From Antedon mediterranea (Eukaryota > Echinodermata > Crinoidea > Comatulida > Antedonidae): 64,000 bases of DNA. The notes under the pieces are model-generated. The model did no database searches and was not told the DNA's origin. It worked only from the letters and a program-made list of their open reading frames with translations. This document shows, one piece after another, positions 24,630 to 37,000 of the stretch. How positions within the stretch are numbered: the stretch's first letter is position 1; each line of letters begins with the position of its first letter. Location: the NCBI RefSeq assembly GCF_964355755.1, contig NC_092674.1, forward strand, positions 18,984,501 to 19,048,500. Direction: 5' to 3'. The position numbers were made by a program, and so were the translations under genes.

Positions 24630-27150
24630 GACAATCTCCCTCCCTTGACCCTAAACAATTTACTAATGAACTTGACTCTGTACTTTCCTCTTTATCAACA
24701 GAAAACAAGATTGTCTACATTCTTGGAGATTTAAACATCGATATCCTTAAATACGATACTGACAACAATGCTCGTGATTTTATCAACTCGTTTTTCAGTA
24801 ATAATTACCTTCCTTGTATCCATAGACCTTCCCGTATCAGTAAAACTTCTGCCACTTTATTAGACAACATTTTTACTAATCAGATTGAATACCAAAACAC
24901 AAGTGGTCTACTTTATAGCGACATTTCCGATCATCTTCCTGTCTTCAATATTTCTCTTCTCAACGCTTCCTTCCCTAATCTTAATCCAAATAAAAACTAA
25001 CTTTTAGAAAATTTAACCTTACTTCACTGGCAAACTTTCGTCTTGAAATTTCCACCCAACAGTGGATTGATGTTATTAACACAAATAAGGCTTATTCACA
25101 CTTTGAACTTAAATTAAAATCAATATATGATAAACACTTTCCTCTCCTTAAAAACGAAAAAAAAAAACACAACACAAACATAAACTGTACTCTAAATGTA
25201 TCCATTGTCCCACCCAAAAAAATGAAACAGCCTTTAAACAATTCCGGAATAAATTAAATACTACAATTAAAGCTGCCAAAAAAAAATCATTTTCATAAAA
25301 CGTTTCTCAAACACAAAAATGATATTAAGGCAACTTGGAAATAAATTAATTCCCTGCTCAATAAATCAAATAATACACATACAAATACTTCTTTCAATTT
25401 TCAAGGTGAGTTGACCAATGATTCAAATATAATTTCAAATGCCTTTAACAAATATTTTGCTGAAATCGGCCCTTCACTTGCTAATAAAATTCCCAATAGT
25501 AACAGATCATTTAAAGACTTTTTACCCAACCCTACCCCTAACTCAATATTCTTTACTCCAGTCAATGAGGCCGAAGTTTATAAAATCATTTCTACCTTTA
25601 AAAACAACAAATCACCCGGTATTGATGATTTCCAAACCAAGCCCATCAAACATATTGCCGATCTCATTTCTTTTCCACTTACCCATATTTTTTAATCTTG
25701 CTTTATCAAAGGGTGTTTTCCCAGACAGGATGAAGTTTGTGCGCGTTACCCCTATCTACAAATCTGGAAGCAAATCTGATTTCTCTAACTATCGCCCCAT
25801 CTCTGTCCTTTCTATTTTCTCTAAAGCTTTAGAAAGGGTAATCTACGATCGTACATTTTCATTTACAGTATCTCAAAACATGACATTCTTCACAAAAATA
25901 TGGCTTTAGAAAAGGTCACAACACACCCATGGCTCTCATTGACTTAACAAACAAGATTGTTGACGCATTTGAAAGTGGTCATCTAGCCATCGGCGTTTTT
26001 ATAGATTTGTCAAAGGCATTCGACACAATAGACCACAATATACTTTTATTTAAACTATCCCATTATGGAATTAGAGGGCCCGCATATGATCTTTTCAAAA
26101 GTTACCTTACCAATCGTTTCCAATGTACCAAGTATTCTAATTATGTCTCCAACTTCAACCCTGTTACTTGTGGTGTTCCCCAAGGCTCTCTTCTTGGCCC
26201 CCTCCTATTTATTCTATATCTTAATGTTATCTATCTTTCTTCTTCAATTCTTAACTTTTTTTCTATATGCTGACGACACCACTGTTTATTACTCTGACCC
26301 TGATATTCAAACCTTATTTAATACTGTTAATACCAATCTGACCCTCATGTCTCAATACTTTTCAGCTAACAAACTTTCTCTTAACCACAAAAAATGTAAC
26401 TTCATCCTGTTTGGGACCCCTCAGAAAATTAAAAACATTGATACTGCAAACTATAACATTTCTATTAACAATCATGATATTCCCTCAGTCCAATCTGCTA
26501 CATTTTTAGGAGTTCATCTTGACAGTCGACTTTCATGAAAAAATCACATCAATTTTGTTGAGAATAAAATTTCCAAAAGTCTTGGCATCATCACTAGACT
26601 TTCTCCTTTTTTACCCCCTAACATTCTTCGTATTCTTTACTGCTCCCTCATCCTGCCTTATCTTAACTATTGCAATATTGTCTGGTGCAACTCTTATCCT
26701 TCCAGTATTAAAAAACTTCAAACTCTTAAAAAAAAGGCCATCTGGCGCCCCACCCCTGTCTCATTCATCTCATCTTTTTTCAAAGCTCCATCTTCTCAAA
26801 GTCTCTGATATCAATCTAACCCAACAAGGCTCGTTCATCTTTTCTTCTATTAATTTTAACCTTCCCAAACATCTCTGCTCCATGTACACTCAAAATTCTT
26901 CAATTCATTATCATCATACCCGTATTTCTTCAAAATTACATATTCCAACCCATAAAACCAACCACTTTCAACACAACATTAGGTATTCCGGACCCACTTT
27001 TTGGAACGAACTGCAACTCCCCATCTTAAACTCTGTTTCTAGCAAATCATTTTTTTTAAATCATCTAAACTTAAAAGTCACCTTATTTCCAAATATTATT
27101 ATTATTATTTTTTTTTTTTTTTTTTATTTCATTTCATCACATACATAATA
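24630..27150 (+). mobile_element. 5'-truncated LINE with EN and RT remnants
   Basis: The C-terminal part of an AP-type endonuclease comes first (about 24640-25000: VYILGDLNIDILKYD, TLLDNIFTN, SDISDHLPVF). RT blocks follow: NAFNKYFAEIGPSLANK, FKNNKSPGIDDF, VRVTPIYKSG, NYRPISVLSIFSKALERVIY, FIDLSKAFDTIDH, CGVPQGSLLGPLLFILY and the catalytic FLYADDTTVYY near 26265, then FLGVHLD. The C-terminus runs to about 27090 (RYSGPTFWNELQLP). At least three frameshifts break it (about 25690, 25910, 26265), so it is inactive. It begins right after foldback 2. A relative of its 3' end lies at 47150-47690. Confidence 0.85.
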
Positions 27151-27269
27151 CAAAATTAATATATAAAGGCAACGTAACTATTAAAACGATATAATACTCT
27201 CTCAAAAATAAGAGAGTAATGAAATTAAAGAAAAAAAATAATGTATCGCAAAAATACACTTAATAATAA

Positions 27270-28845
27270 TCATTTTGCTAATAATATGGTTGCCTTGTAT
27301 TTTTGGTAAATGTGAAATAAATGATTATAATTAAGTAATTGTTTTTTGATTTTGCAACTAAATATGTACCACTTGGTAATTAAAATTAAAATGTTTGCAT
27401 CACTGTGTGTTTTTCCAAAACCAAAACATATACTTTCTTTGGTGATAATTAAGTTATTGTTGATATTTCGATACATATATTGTTTTACATTTTCCCAAAT
27501 TTTCTTTACCAGATCACATTCAAAGAACATATGTAGCAGTGTTTCCTGCTTTTCCTTGCAGAAACTACACATTGGTGAATCGACCTTTGACATCTTAAAG
27601 AGCATTGTATTTGTATAAATTATACGATGAATAAATTTAAATTGAACATTTTTAGTCGCGTGGAAGCGACTCTATAGTTCACTATGTCCGTCGGTCGGTC
27701 TGTCTGTCTGTCTGTCGGTCTGTCTGTCGGTCTGTCTGTCTGTCTGTCGGTCCGGTATCACTATGCGTTTTATCGCTTTATGACCTTATCTTGATATCAG
27801 TTTAATCTAGCTAAGTCAATTTTTCACAGAATATTCCTTATGGCCAGGAATCGATGTGGTTATGTTTTCACGGTGCGTAATAAAAAATTACGCGGTCTAC
27901 GCACGATTTAACGAAATCACATTTGTAATCATATCTTAACCAACCATGAATCACAATTAAATAAAAGTTGGTACTCATAAATTTCAGGGCATAAATCATC
28001 ATATGGCAATACAATTACGTGCGTAGCGCATGTAACGCATGCGTACGCGCGCTTAAAATTTTCAAAATTTATTTTCGATGAAATAAGAGTACGTTTCAGG
28101 CAATTTTAAGCGTTTACAAAATTGCCATGAGTGCGCAGATTTTTGCGCGCGCACTGCGCGTTAAATGTTATTGCGCACTCTTTTTGCCCGATTTCTGTTT
28201 TCTTGACTTACTTTTCAACTCGAAATTACGTTATACGAGCACGTCAAAAGTGACAGGCTACGCACGTGTAAATTAAAAAAATATAAATGTTTTTAAACAT
28301 TTCAACATTTTTAAACATGTTCAGTAATTTCGGTCAGTATAGTTCACTATGTCGGTCGGTCCGTCTGTCTGTCGGTCTGTCGGTCTGTTTGTCTGTCGGT
28401 CCGGTATCACTATGCATTGTAGCACGCGACTTAATGGCTGTTGGCCTTGTTTAGCTTAGTGTCATTTGTACAGGCGTGTAAATTTGAGAAAAGGTTTTTC
28501 CAATTAAGTTTGTTGTCAAACTCCTTTTCCCATTTGGATTCAATTCCAATTGGCTCTTCAACATTTTTTAATATAATGTGTTTATAGATATAATGACAAT
28601 TTCTCGTTTTCACAGAAATGAATGTCTGTAATTTGGATTCAACTTCATTAGTTGTGTTTATACCTTGTTCAATTAATTTCTGTTTCCAGAGCTTTGGAAT
28701 TGAATTTACAATCTGGTGATATAATAAGAAGTCTGGTTTAAAATTATATTTTTGGTTAAATTCGTCTAGTTCTAATATTTTCCCTTATTTGTTCACGATA
28801 TCTTTTACATAGTTTACATTTTTAACCAACCAATTTTTTTTTTTT
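27270..28845 (-). mobile_element. L1/Tx1-like LINE C-terminus, split by a MITE
   Basis: Read on the minus strand: WLVKNVNYVKDIVNK, ILELDEFNQKYNFKPDFLL, NSIPKLWKQKLIEQGI, NWKNLFSNLHACTNDTKLNK, then across the inserted element KNVQFKFIHRIIYTNTMLFK and SPMCSFCKEKQETLLHMFFE. The last is a zf-RVT-type cysteine motif (C-x2-C...H-x4-C) seen downstream of RT in L1/Tx1-like LINEs. Continuity on both sides of 27655-28430 shows one element later interrupted. An internal stop and a one-base phase change at the junction show decay. Confidence 0.8.
27655..28430. mobile_element. 776-bp Harbinger-like MITE with TTA duplication
   Basis: The termini are GTCGCGTG (27655) and CACGCGAC (28430), exact complements, with TTA immediately outside both ends (27652-27654 and 28431-28433). 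A TTA/TAA 3-bp duplication is the hallmark of PIF/Harbinger, so that superfamily is inferred. Next to each end lies TAGTTCACTATGTC and a degenerate GTCTGTCGGTCC array, both in the same orientation. The interior is CpG-rich (ATGCGTACGCGCGC, CTGCGCACTCATGG complement) and non-coding. Diverged copies lie at 9172, 22968, 29935 and 57598. Confidence 0.8.
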
Positions 28846-28924
28846 TTTTTTTTTTTTCCAAATATTAACTTTTCCTCGGTCGGGTTTTTTTTTTTATTAT
28901 TAATTTTTTTTTAAATTTTCATTG

Positions 28925-29090
28925 TCTGTGTCTGTAATAGGTACGTCCTCCACAAGATGTGTTTTCATCTTTCTGGGCGTGTACCTTCTTCTTTCAAAAT
29001 TTTGTTCAAATATATATTGTTCATTGAAATCTATTTTGTATATGAAAGGAGAAAATAAATGTTGCTTTGAATTGAATTGAATTGAAAAAA
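28925..29090 (+). mobile_element. LINE 3' tail fragment
   Basis: CCACAAGATGTGTTTTCATC, CTTTCTGGG and the terminal AATGTTGCTTTGAATTGAATT match the 3' end of the LINE at 47150-47690 (CACAAGATTGTCATCTTTCT and AATGTTCTTTGAATTGAAT). A severely 5'-truncated copy. Confidence 0.65.
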
Positions 29091-29094
29091 AATG

Positions 29095-29545
29095 GTAACA
29101 CCCAAGAATTTACATTCATTAACACGAGATATAACATTGTTATCGATTATTACATAATTTTTGGTTTTAATATTATATCGGTAGGAGAAAATTATATAAT
29201 TTGACTTTGCAATATTGAGTGATAGTTTAAACCAATTACTAACCTTTTTTAGTTCAGTGTTCATTATTTTAAATAAAAGTCTTTTATCAGGGTAAGAAAA
29301 AACAATGTTTGTATCGTCAGCAAAGAGAACAAATTTTAATAACTTAGAAGAGTTTGGGAAATCGTTTACATAGATCAGGAACAAAGGGGGACCTAAAATC
29401 GATTCTTGAGGAACGCCACAAGTAATACTTAAAGAAGAAGAGTAAACTGATTTGAATGAAGTAAACTGAGTGCGATTGGAAAGATAGCTTTTTAAAAGTT
29501 CAAGTGGTAGGCCTCTTATTCCATAATTTAAGAATGTAAGAGAGT
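29095..29545 (-). mobile_element. LINE reverse-transcriptase core fragment
   Basis: On the minus strand: LNYGIRGLPLELLKSYLSNR, CGVPQESILGPPLFLIYVND, KFVLFADDTNIVFSY (catalytic FADD), LSLNIAKSNYIIFSY and ECKFLGVT. This is a typical CR1/Jockey-type block order. It is joined abruptly to the tail fragment at 29090, so it was truncated or broken there. Confidence 0.8.
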
Positions 29546-29688
29546 GTAGCCAGGAATGTTATAGAAAGAAAAAAACGGTTTTCATTGTATTGAAGAAAGT
29601 TTCAGTGAAGCATAAAGCTGAAAAATTATGGTTAAGCAAGCTTAAATAATCCGTTATTTCGTTGAAATGCTTGACTAGACTTCTGGAA

Positions 29689-29883
29689 TTATGATGAAAA
29701 ACGTTGATTTGCCTTATCCATTTCTTCAAGGACCTCGATTTTTAGCAAGTTGCGTTCAATTGCCTGATTTAATTCTGTTTTTATTTCAGTTTGACCTTCT
29801 ATGATAGACTTGAGAGAAGCATAAACGTAGGCTTCAAATTTGGTGGTCGTTTTCTTGGGCGGCATGATTAGATTAGCATACAC
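29689..29883 (-). mobile_element. LINE ORF1-like fragment
   Basis: A short frame containing MPPKKTTTKFEAYVYASLKS followed by a Glu/Lys-rich, heptad-like stretch (TEIKTELNQAIERNLLKIEV). This resembles the basic, coiled-coil N-terminal proteins of L1-like LINEs. It ends without a nucleic-acid-binding domain. Confidence 0.35.
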
Positions 29884-29934
29884 GTGTTTAAGAACAATGT
29901 GATATCAGGGAGCTCACAATACGTCTTATCGTGA

Positions 29935-30026
29935 CCGTGTCATTTCTCCAACTGTTTACCCACCAACCGCCGACCAACCAACCGACCGACCGACATAGTG
30001 AGCTGTAGAGTCAAGTTGCACGCGAC
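29935..30026. repeat. Solo end of the Harbinger-like MITE
   Basis: ACCGACCGACCGACATAGTG and then GCACGCGAC (ending 30026) followed by TAA match the terminal 60-90 bp of the element at 27655-28430. No partner end was found adjacent. Confidence 0.6.
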
Positions 30027-30046
30027 TAAAAATTGTCTATCGACTC

Positions 30047-30950
30047 TTGTTTAATCCATATATTAATGATTATACTGTATTAGAAATCAAATGTCAATTG
30101 GTAAATAGCCTACACAGGGTTTACACTTTAGATTTGCAAAATGCATTTGACCCAGTTGACCATGATATATTCATCGAAAAACTAAAGGCATATGGAATTC
30201 GCTGGAAAGAGCTGAAGATTCGCTGGAAAGGTTGAAGTGCACCGGTTCAACGTGGATGAAAAATTATTTATACTTTTTCTACTCACGTGGATCTATCGTT
30301 AAAAAAGCGAACAGAACCGGCTGCTCGGAGACATTGCAAATACCTTTCTCCTCCAGGTAAATTTGTCCTTTATACCTCATTAATTACTCCGTCCTTGGAC
30401 TTCTGTTCTGTTATCCACAACTTGATATCCCAAATTCATGCCACAAGATTCGATCGGATTCATACTAAATTCATAAAGTTCCTCGGCCCAGCAGCCGGTT
30501 CAACACCAGTAAATTCTTGCCAAGTAGGCCTACTAGACGCACACGAAACCGACATGATTTTCTTTTTAAATGCCAAAGTTCAAAGTTTGATTGTAAATTT
30601 GTCTCTCAATTTCATTTTCGTGTCCCTGTGCGTAAACTTCGTATTAATAATCTTTTAAAAGTGCAGTTTTCTCGTGTTAATGTTTGTAAAAACGGTATTT
30701 TTTGTCGGGTTGCTCATTCATAATAATACAGTAGTTTAGTTCAAATGTTTCCTTACATCGATATTTTTAGTTGTAATACTTCTGCTTTTAATGTCATTTT
30801 TAATAATATATAAATCTGTTTGTTCCTTGTTCTTTTTTATGTAAATCAAATTTACATTTACGATCCTGTTTTTGTGTTTTTCTTTACACTGTTTGATCTT
30901 GAATAAATAAATAAAAATAAATAAATTGGACCAATAGATTATTGAAATAG
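30047..30950 (+). mobile_element. LINE RT and 3'-end fragments
   Basis: YTLDLQNAFDPVDHDIFIEK with YGIRWKEL (30115-30235) is an RT block. VLYTSLITPSLDFCSVIHNL (about 30368-30427) and the following RFDRIHTKFIKFLG are the post-RT segment. The copy ends in AATAAATAAATAAAAATAAA near 30902-30926, a LINE-type tail. Large gaps and frameshifts. Confidence 0.7.
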
Positions 30951-30984
30951 GCAACAATTAGTATATAAATAAGGTAGAAGCTAA

Positions 30985-31400
30985 GCCATTTGGAATTTTT
31001 CATGGTGTGTCTCAAGGAAGTATAGCCTATTGGGGCCTCTATTATTTATATGATATGTTAACCATACGAATATAAGTATAAATTGTAATTTGATTTTATA
31101 CGCCGACGTCAGCGTTCTTTTAATATCTGGAAAAAATCCATGTCTAATAGCCGAGTTCAAAATTTTCATGCCTGTAATAAATGGCTCATAGACAAGTTAT
31201 CCTCCCATATGGGAAAAAGTGAAGCCATGTTATTTGGAAACAAACATAAATGAAAATGGTCGGGGAGGTTAAAGTATACTGTAATGAAATCCCTATAAAG
31301 ACAGTGTATTGTTGAGGGAGTTTCTTAAGTAGGTCACGAGGAAGTGAAATACCTTTTATTTGACATGTCTACAAAATACGGGATCGATGATGGGAGGTTG
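30985..31400 (+). mobile_element. Degenerate LINE RT fragment
   Basis: GIFHGVSQGSIAYWGLYYLY (near 30990) corresponds to the GVPQGS.LGPLLFL RT block. DFIYADVSVLL (near 31093) corresponds to the YADD block with the second Asp changed to Val. SSHMGKSEAMLFGNKHK (near 31205) is the following block. Inactive. Confidence 0.7.
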
Positions 31401-32660
31401 TGGCTTGTCAAGAGTTGGAAGGTTGTGGCTTGTCAAGAGTTGAGAGGACCAGCTATGAGAAATATTGGTTAGAAGAGTAGCACAAGATTTACTTTTTACA
31501 AAACCATGCTGGCCTGGGTACAATCTATATATAAATTATGGTTAATTCTGACATAGGCGAGCACAATGCAAAAACTTCTCTACAAATCTCCGCCTTGGAT
31601 ACCTACCTTATCTATCCGAGATGTACCGCGAAACGTAGATTTGATAACATTAGTGTGCACGCCGACGCTATTGTTCCATATTTATATCTTAGGAAGATAT
31701 TATAAAGAGTTTTTTAACAACATTTATGATTTCAACATTGGATTTTCCTCTCAATTTCAATTCTTCCCGGTCAAAGTAATTTCCGGGTTTAAGATAAGTT
31801 CACCTTACAACGACCTGGTTTCAAATATTTTCTCTCATTTAAACACAAGGGAGCAGTTAAAATAATAGATTTGACCCTAAAGGTGACTGGAAACAGGCAC
31901 TTTCCATCAATCAATACAGTGTCCCTTTGGAAGAAGAAAAAAAATCAGATAGTAGGAGTGCAGCTTAAGTTGGCCATTAGTCATAGCCATTTCAGTTTTT
32001 TGTTTATTTTAAAACATACCACGCGTGTGTGAAGGTACAGTAGTTAAATTATACTGCAAATTAATAAAGATCAAATTTAATATACGTCATAAAGAATCAG
32101 AATATATTGTGGGGAATAGTATTAAAAAATTACATAGGGAGATTTGATGATAAGACATTTTACGAGTGAAATCCCGATAGCTGAGTTTTATTGAGGAAGA
32201 TTGCAGGAATAACTGTAGGCTATCTTCCTGTGTCCCGTTAGGACCGAGATGTCTGCCCATGTTGCAAGCCGTAATGTCTTCTTTCTTGGGGCCCACTCTG
32301 TTACGGCAGTTTCAAAAGATGATTAAATTAAATAATGTATTAATAATTATTAGGATGGTATTCATTTGAATAAACGCCTCTCCAATAAAACATCACTTTG
32401 AATAATAACCCCCCCCCCCCCACTCACATTTGTTATTCTTTTTTACCACTTTTCATATCTACTGTATTAGAGGATTTCATTTGATTATAAATGTTACCAT
32501 ATTATTAAAACTAAAAAATTTAACATATATCCCTCGAATAAGCACCTCCCTCAATTGACCTCCGCCTCCCCAAAGGGCCCTCCAAACAATAAAAACTATA
32601 CTTTAAAATGTTATTAATCATCTAAAACACTGTGAAACAAAGTAGTTTAGTTTTACGAAT
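31401..32660. other. No gene recognised
   Basis: One open frame on the plus strand (31566-31865, 99 codons) has no recognisable domain and lies among LINE fragments. A 12-base C run lies near 32409-32420. Confidence 0.4.
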
Positions 32661-32779
32661 GTCAAGCATTTTCAATAATGGTAACCGACAGAAAACGTAT
32701 AAGGAGAACATTATCATTCCGAGAACCATCGTCTACACTTCCTAGAGGGGGAGCGAGCGAAGCGAGCTCACCCTCTAGT

Positions 32780-33225
32780 AGTAAAAACTTCGATAAATAT
32801 GAGGAGATGGTTTTTTTACAATTTTCTCCAGACACTTGCAGATGATTGAAGTATGAGCTATAGTTAAACAAAGTGGAGGCACCGCCAGATTTAAAAAGTG
32901 GAACAGCATGTTTCAGCAAGAGTTTCCATGATTGCGAGAAAACAATACAGAGGGTAAAGAAATAGCTTTAAAAGTCAAGGCGAAAAGTGATCAGGAACAG
33001 GTAAAGCAAACGAGTAGAATGTAGACAGAGCATCAGCAACACATTTAAGAGTAAAGTCAATGTTATCCAATGCAGGAAAGGATGGAGATTGGATGTTGCA
33101 AGCAGGTGGTGTGGATGGAAGGAGATTAGGAAGATTAAAAACAGAGCAAAAGTATGAATTAAAAGCATTAGCAATTTCATATGGAATTTCTAAGATCTGA
33201 TTGTTAAAGATATATTTTGCCCCTA
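32780..33225 (-). mobile_element. LINE RT N-terminal fragment
   Basis: On the minus strand: EIPYEIANAFNSYFCSVFN (the linker before RT), then after a frame break VFSQSWKLLLKHAVPLFKSG, LFNYSSYFNHLQ and KKTISSYLSKFLL. The order matches W....V.PL.KSG..., NYRPIS and YL blocks of CR1/Jockey LINEs, heavily mutated. Confidence 0.65.
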
Positions 33226-33299
33226 AATTTATTGTTAAATATGCCATTTTAAATTTAACATAATAGTTATTCACTTTGACCAAAAACTGGATACAAAAA

Positions 33300-34038
33300 T
33301 TATTTTCCTGAAAAAATGTAATTCAAAGCAAAAAATACCTAAATTGTCCGTCAAACAATGGGTTTTGGTTAAAATTAACCGTGTCTTTTTATAATTGAAA
33401 TAACGATTTTTTAAAAATAACTTGTTGAATAACTTTACTAAAGCTGCAAAATGGCCTATTCAAAGTGTTATTTTACTTTTCTTTATTTTTCATGTTTTTA
33501 ACATTAAATGTTTGTGAGGCAACACAAGTCGATTTTTTTTTAATTTAACAAATGCCCCAAAACGTTGTCGTTTACTGTGTATTGTTATTTTCTCTTAATT
33601 TGAATTAGGAACTAGTAACCAACTTCAGACATATTCTGATGGACAAGGATCGTTGAACCAATTTTATAACTAAACTAAACACGTTTGTTTGATACAAATA
33701 TAGGACATTATCCTTATCATTATTCCTTTTAACATTGTTTATAGGCTCCTCCTTTATTTCAAAATCCTGGACCCGTCACTGAAATTATTGTTATACAGCA
33801 TCTAATCTTGGATTTTTGAGATAAGAATTGCACATATGAGGCTAATTTTAAAAATATTTTTTATTTTCTACCTGTACAAGAACAAACTCGGCAAACATTA
33901 AAATACAAGTAGTAAACCAATCATTTTTATTATTTAAAGATTATTATGACTAATTAAAATAACTATCTATTTACACAACCACGAATCAGCTAACAGAAAT
34001 ATGTTACAAATCAGCTATAAGACAAAATTATTTGCTTT
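33300..34038. other. 3' flank of NME7
   Basis: AT-rich, with no exon seen. A minus-strand AATAAA (plus-strand TTTATT, 33926-33931) lies 108 bases past the NME7 stop and is a plausible poly(A) signal. Confidence 0.5.
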
Positions 34039-37000
34039 CTAAGAGCTCAAAATTCTAAAGAAGTATTCCGTTTCTAACATTCCATCTTCTGATAAGTCTG
34101 TGCAGTGAACTGCATTCAAAACTTTATTCTTGCCAAATCTGGCACGGAGAGTTTTAGGACGCAAATGTCGAGCAATTTCCGGATCGGAGGGACCAACAAA
34201 TTCTCGAAATGTGGCAGGAATTGTGTTGGGATCCATACTAGTAGACCCTGTGATTTCAACAACAATTGATGGGCCTGAACACAGCTCTGAAACCATATCC
34301 TAAAAAAAAAACCTTTAGTTATTGAAATCTACAATACATTTTAAAAGAAGTTATATTGCCAGAGATATTGCCTGCTTAGAGCTGAAATACAACATTTGAT
34401 GTTCCGAGTTAATTATAGTGCTGAGGGAAAATACAATCATGAGAGAAAAATATAATTCCAAGAGGATAAACCAAGATATCGATTCTTAGGTCTTAGTTTT
34501 CTAGATCTTAGTTTTCTAGACACCCCGAAAGAATACATTCAAATATTCATTCGAATAGACGTCCATCTGTAATAAATGCCCCCCCCCCCCCCATAGGACA
34601 TTGTTTGGAATAAATGCCCCGACACCAAATGCATATATACACATATTTATATTTGTAGTAGAATTCATTGACATTTATGTACAAGCATTTGTATACAATT
34701 TTTACTAAATTTCTTAATATCAATTGTGTTTATTTGATTATACATAAATGTCTCCCTCGATTAAACGCCTCTCGAACAATTATCGTCCGGGGTGTATATA
34801 GAGGCATAGAAATAAATTATGACGTAGAGATATTTTTACAACCAATTTCTGTGTGGCTTTATGAATGAATTAAATATTCTCACCATTCATTGTATACAAA
34901 CATTTGAAACAAACTACTTTATATCTACTTTTATTCAATTCATCTATCGTAAATCATTGACACTAGCCAATGAAATATTCTCACCATTCAACTCATAACA
35001 TTCATTATTTGTATAATATTACATGTGTATTGTTCTTCCAAAAAAGACCAATTGTAACACAAAAGAATGTAACAAGGAGGAAAATCACAAGTGATGTTGC
35101 AGTATGGTTGTATAATTAATATTAACAGAAAAGTAGATTCAGTTTACTATCTAATTTAAAAAAAAATTCAATTTAAATCTAATCTAGATTTTCACTATAT
35201 ATATATATAATAGAAATAATAAATAATTACCATATACTCTGTAACCACTCCTTTGTAAACCTCCAGGAACTCTTCAGCATTTGCTCTTTCCAAATGGAAC
35301 ATTTCTAATGCTGACATCTTAAAGCCTGCATCACATATTGCAGACATAATCTCGCCAGCCTGACCTGTTTAATTTAAAATCAAAAACCAAAAATTGCTTC
35401 TGGGCAACAAATAAAGCCTATGGTATTAACATTTTGATAAGCAATTCAGTTAATGATGCCTTGTTATCTGGAGCTCACATTCTCCTCATTCAACTCATAA
35501 ACATTCATTGGAGTATTATTTCATTGTAGTAGAGCAATGTAGTAAGTGCTACTTACCATTTTTTACAGCAGTGGGCTTTATGATGCAACATGTACAGTTT
35601 TTCAACTGTGCTGTATTCTTATGTGGTTTGCTAAAAAAGAAGTCAGTTTCTCTTTCACCAGAAGCTGGTGAATCAGACCCATGACATGCATTTTGAGTAT
35701 TATCTGAAAGAAATGTAATACATAATACTTATCTAGCTTGGCTATGTAACAGAAGTTATGACATGGTATCGTACTATTGTAGTAGAAGGTCGCAAAAGTA
35801 GTGCAAAAAAGAGATCAAATTTGATATGGCCCTTCATGCTGAAACACCTTCAATACCAGACATTTAAAACTACTCACTAATTTACCATTGCTCTTTGTCA
35901 CACTAAAACAAAAGCACTATCAAAGGGGTGGGGTTACTTTTCATGCTCTACAAACTGCCCTGCTAACCTTCATGTTTCAGCTAGTTCTCCGGACCATTAG
36001 AGACAGTTTTACCATGGGACATCATTTACAAGTTTCATCCATAATGGAAAGAAGGATTTTTGTCTGGAAGATGCAGAGTGTGTGGATGCCCATCACTGCA
36101 ACCCAATCAAAGGGACTTCTAACATTACAGTATGTTCAACTTATCTTTCTTTTAACAATGCCATACACCTTTTGGTTTGTAATTTAGTCTCAACATAAAC
36201 AAAAAAAATGTTGACTGAAATAGAAACACACACATAAATGTCTACTACTACCTACCAGTGCCAAACATTGCCCTAATGCTCCCAGGAGCCTCGCTCCTTG
36301 CAACACTGCTGTCTGTTGGTCCTAGAATTTGTCGCCAAGCCTGAATTGCATCTTCTCCCATCAACTCCATAGCAACAACAGGACCACTTGTCATGAAACG
36401 TACCAGTTTACTAGTTTAGTCAAGAAATGGAAAAAGATGCTTTGAAGTAAAAACGTTTAACCCTTATATTATATTATTATAGTACCCTAATATACTACTA
36501 ATTGACAATGCAATAGCAGGCACCGTTTATGGGGGAAACAGCCAGACACAGACAGAGCAATTAAAAGTGATTTAAAGGCATCCAACCATTTCATTGGAAA
36601 TCAAAAAGCGGAATAGTTAGGACTACCGGTTCTGGTTACAGAACAGAAACTTGGACCAACAGACATATTTTAATACCTTAAAAGGTATTATTGTACTTAC
36701 TCATAAAATGGCTTTGCTTTGTGTTCAGCATAGAAGGCTTGTGCATTTGATGTAGATAACGATATCATCTTAGCCTGATTTATAAGAAGCTTAGATTGAT
36801 AGATTATATCGATAATTGGTCCTGCAATGCAAAATAGTCTGAGTAAGTTAAACAAAGATTTATTAAAAGCCTACAAGTTTAAGGCAAAATTACTACAAGA
36901 ACAGAGCTTTTCAATATTTGATGACACAAAATTTGAACTGTTGATTGAAAAAAGATTTGATTTGCATACATAATAAGTGTATTTTTAGTTATTTTAAAAG

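Noticed and set aside
31566-31865. 99-codon plus-strand frame with hydrophobic stretches
   Set aside because: No family resemblance, no splice context, and it is surrounded by LINE debris. Left as unexplained and not called a gene.
35888-36187. 99-codon plus-strand frame within NME7
   Set aside because: It lies mostly in an intron on the opposite strand and has no recognisable domain; NME7 exons explain the region.
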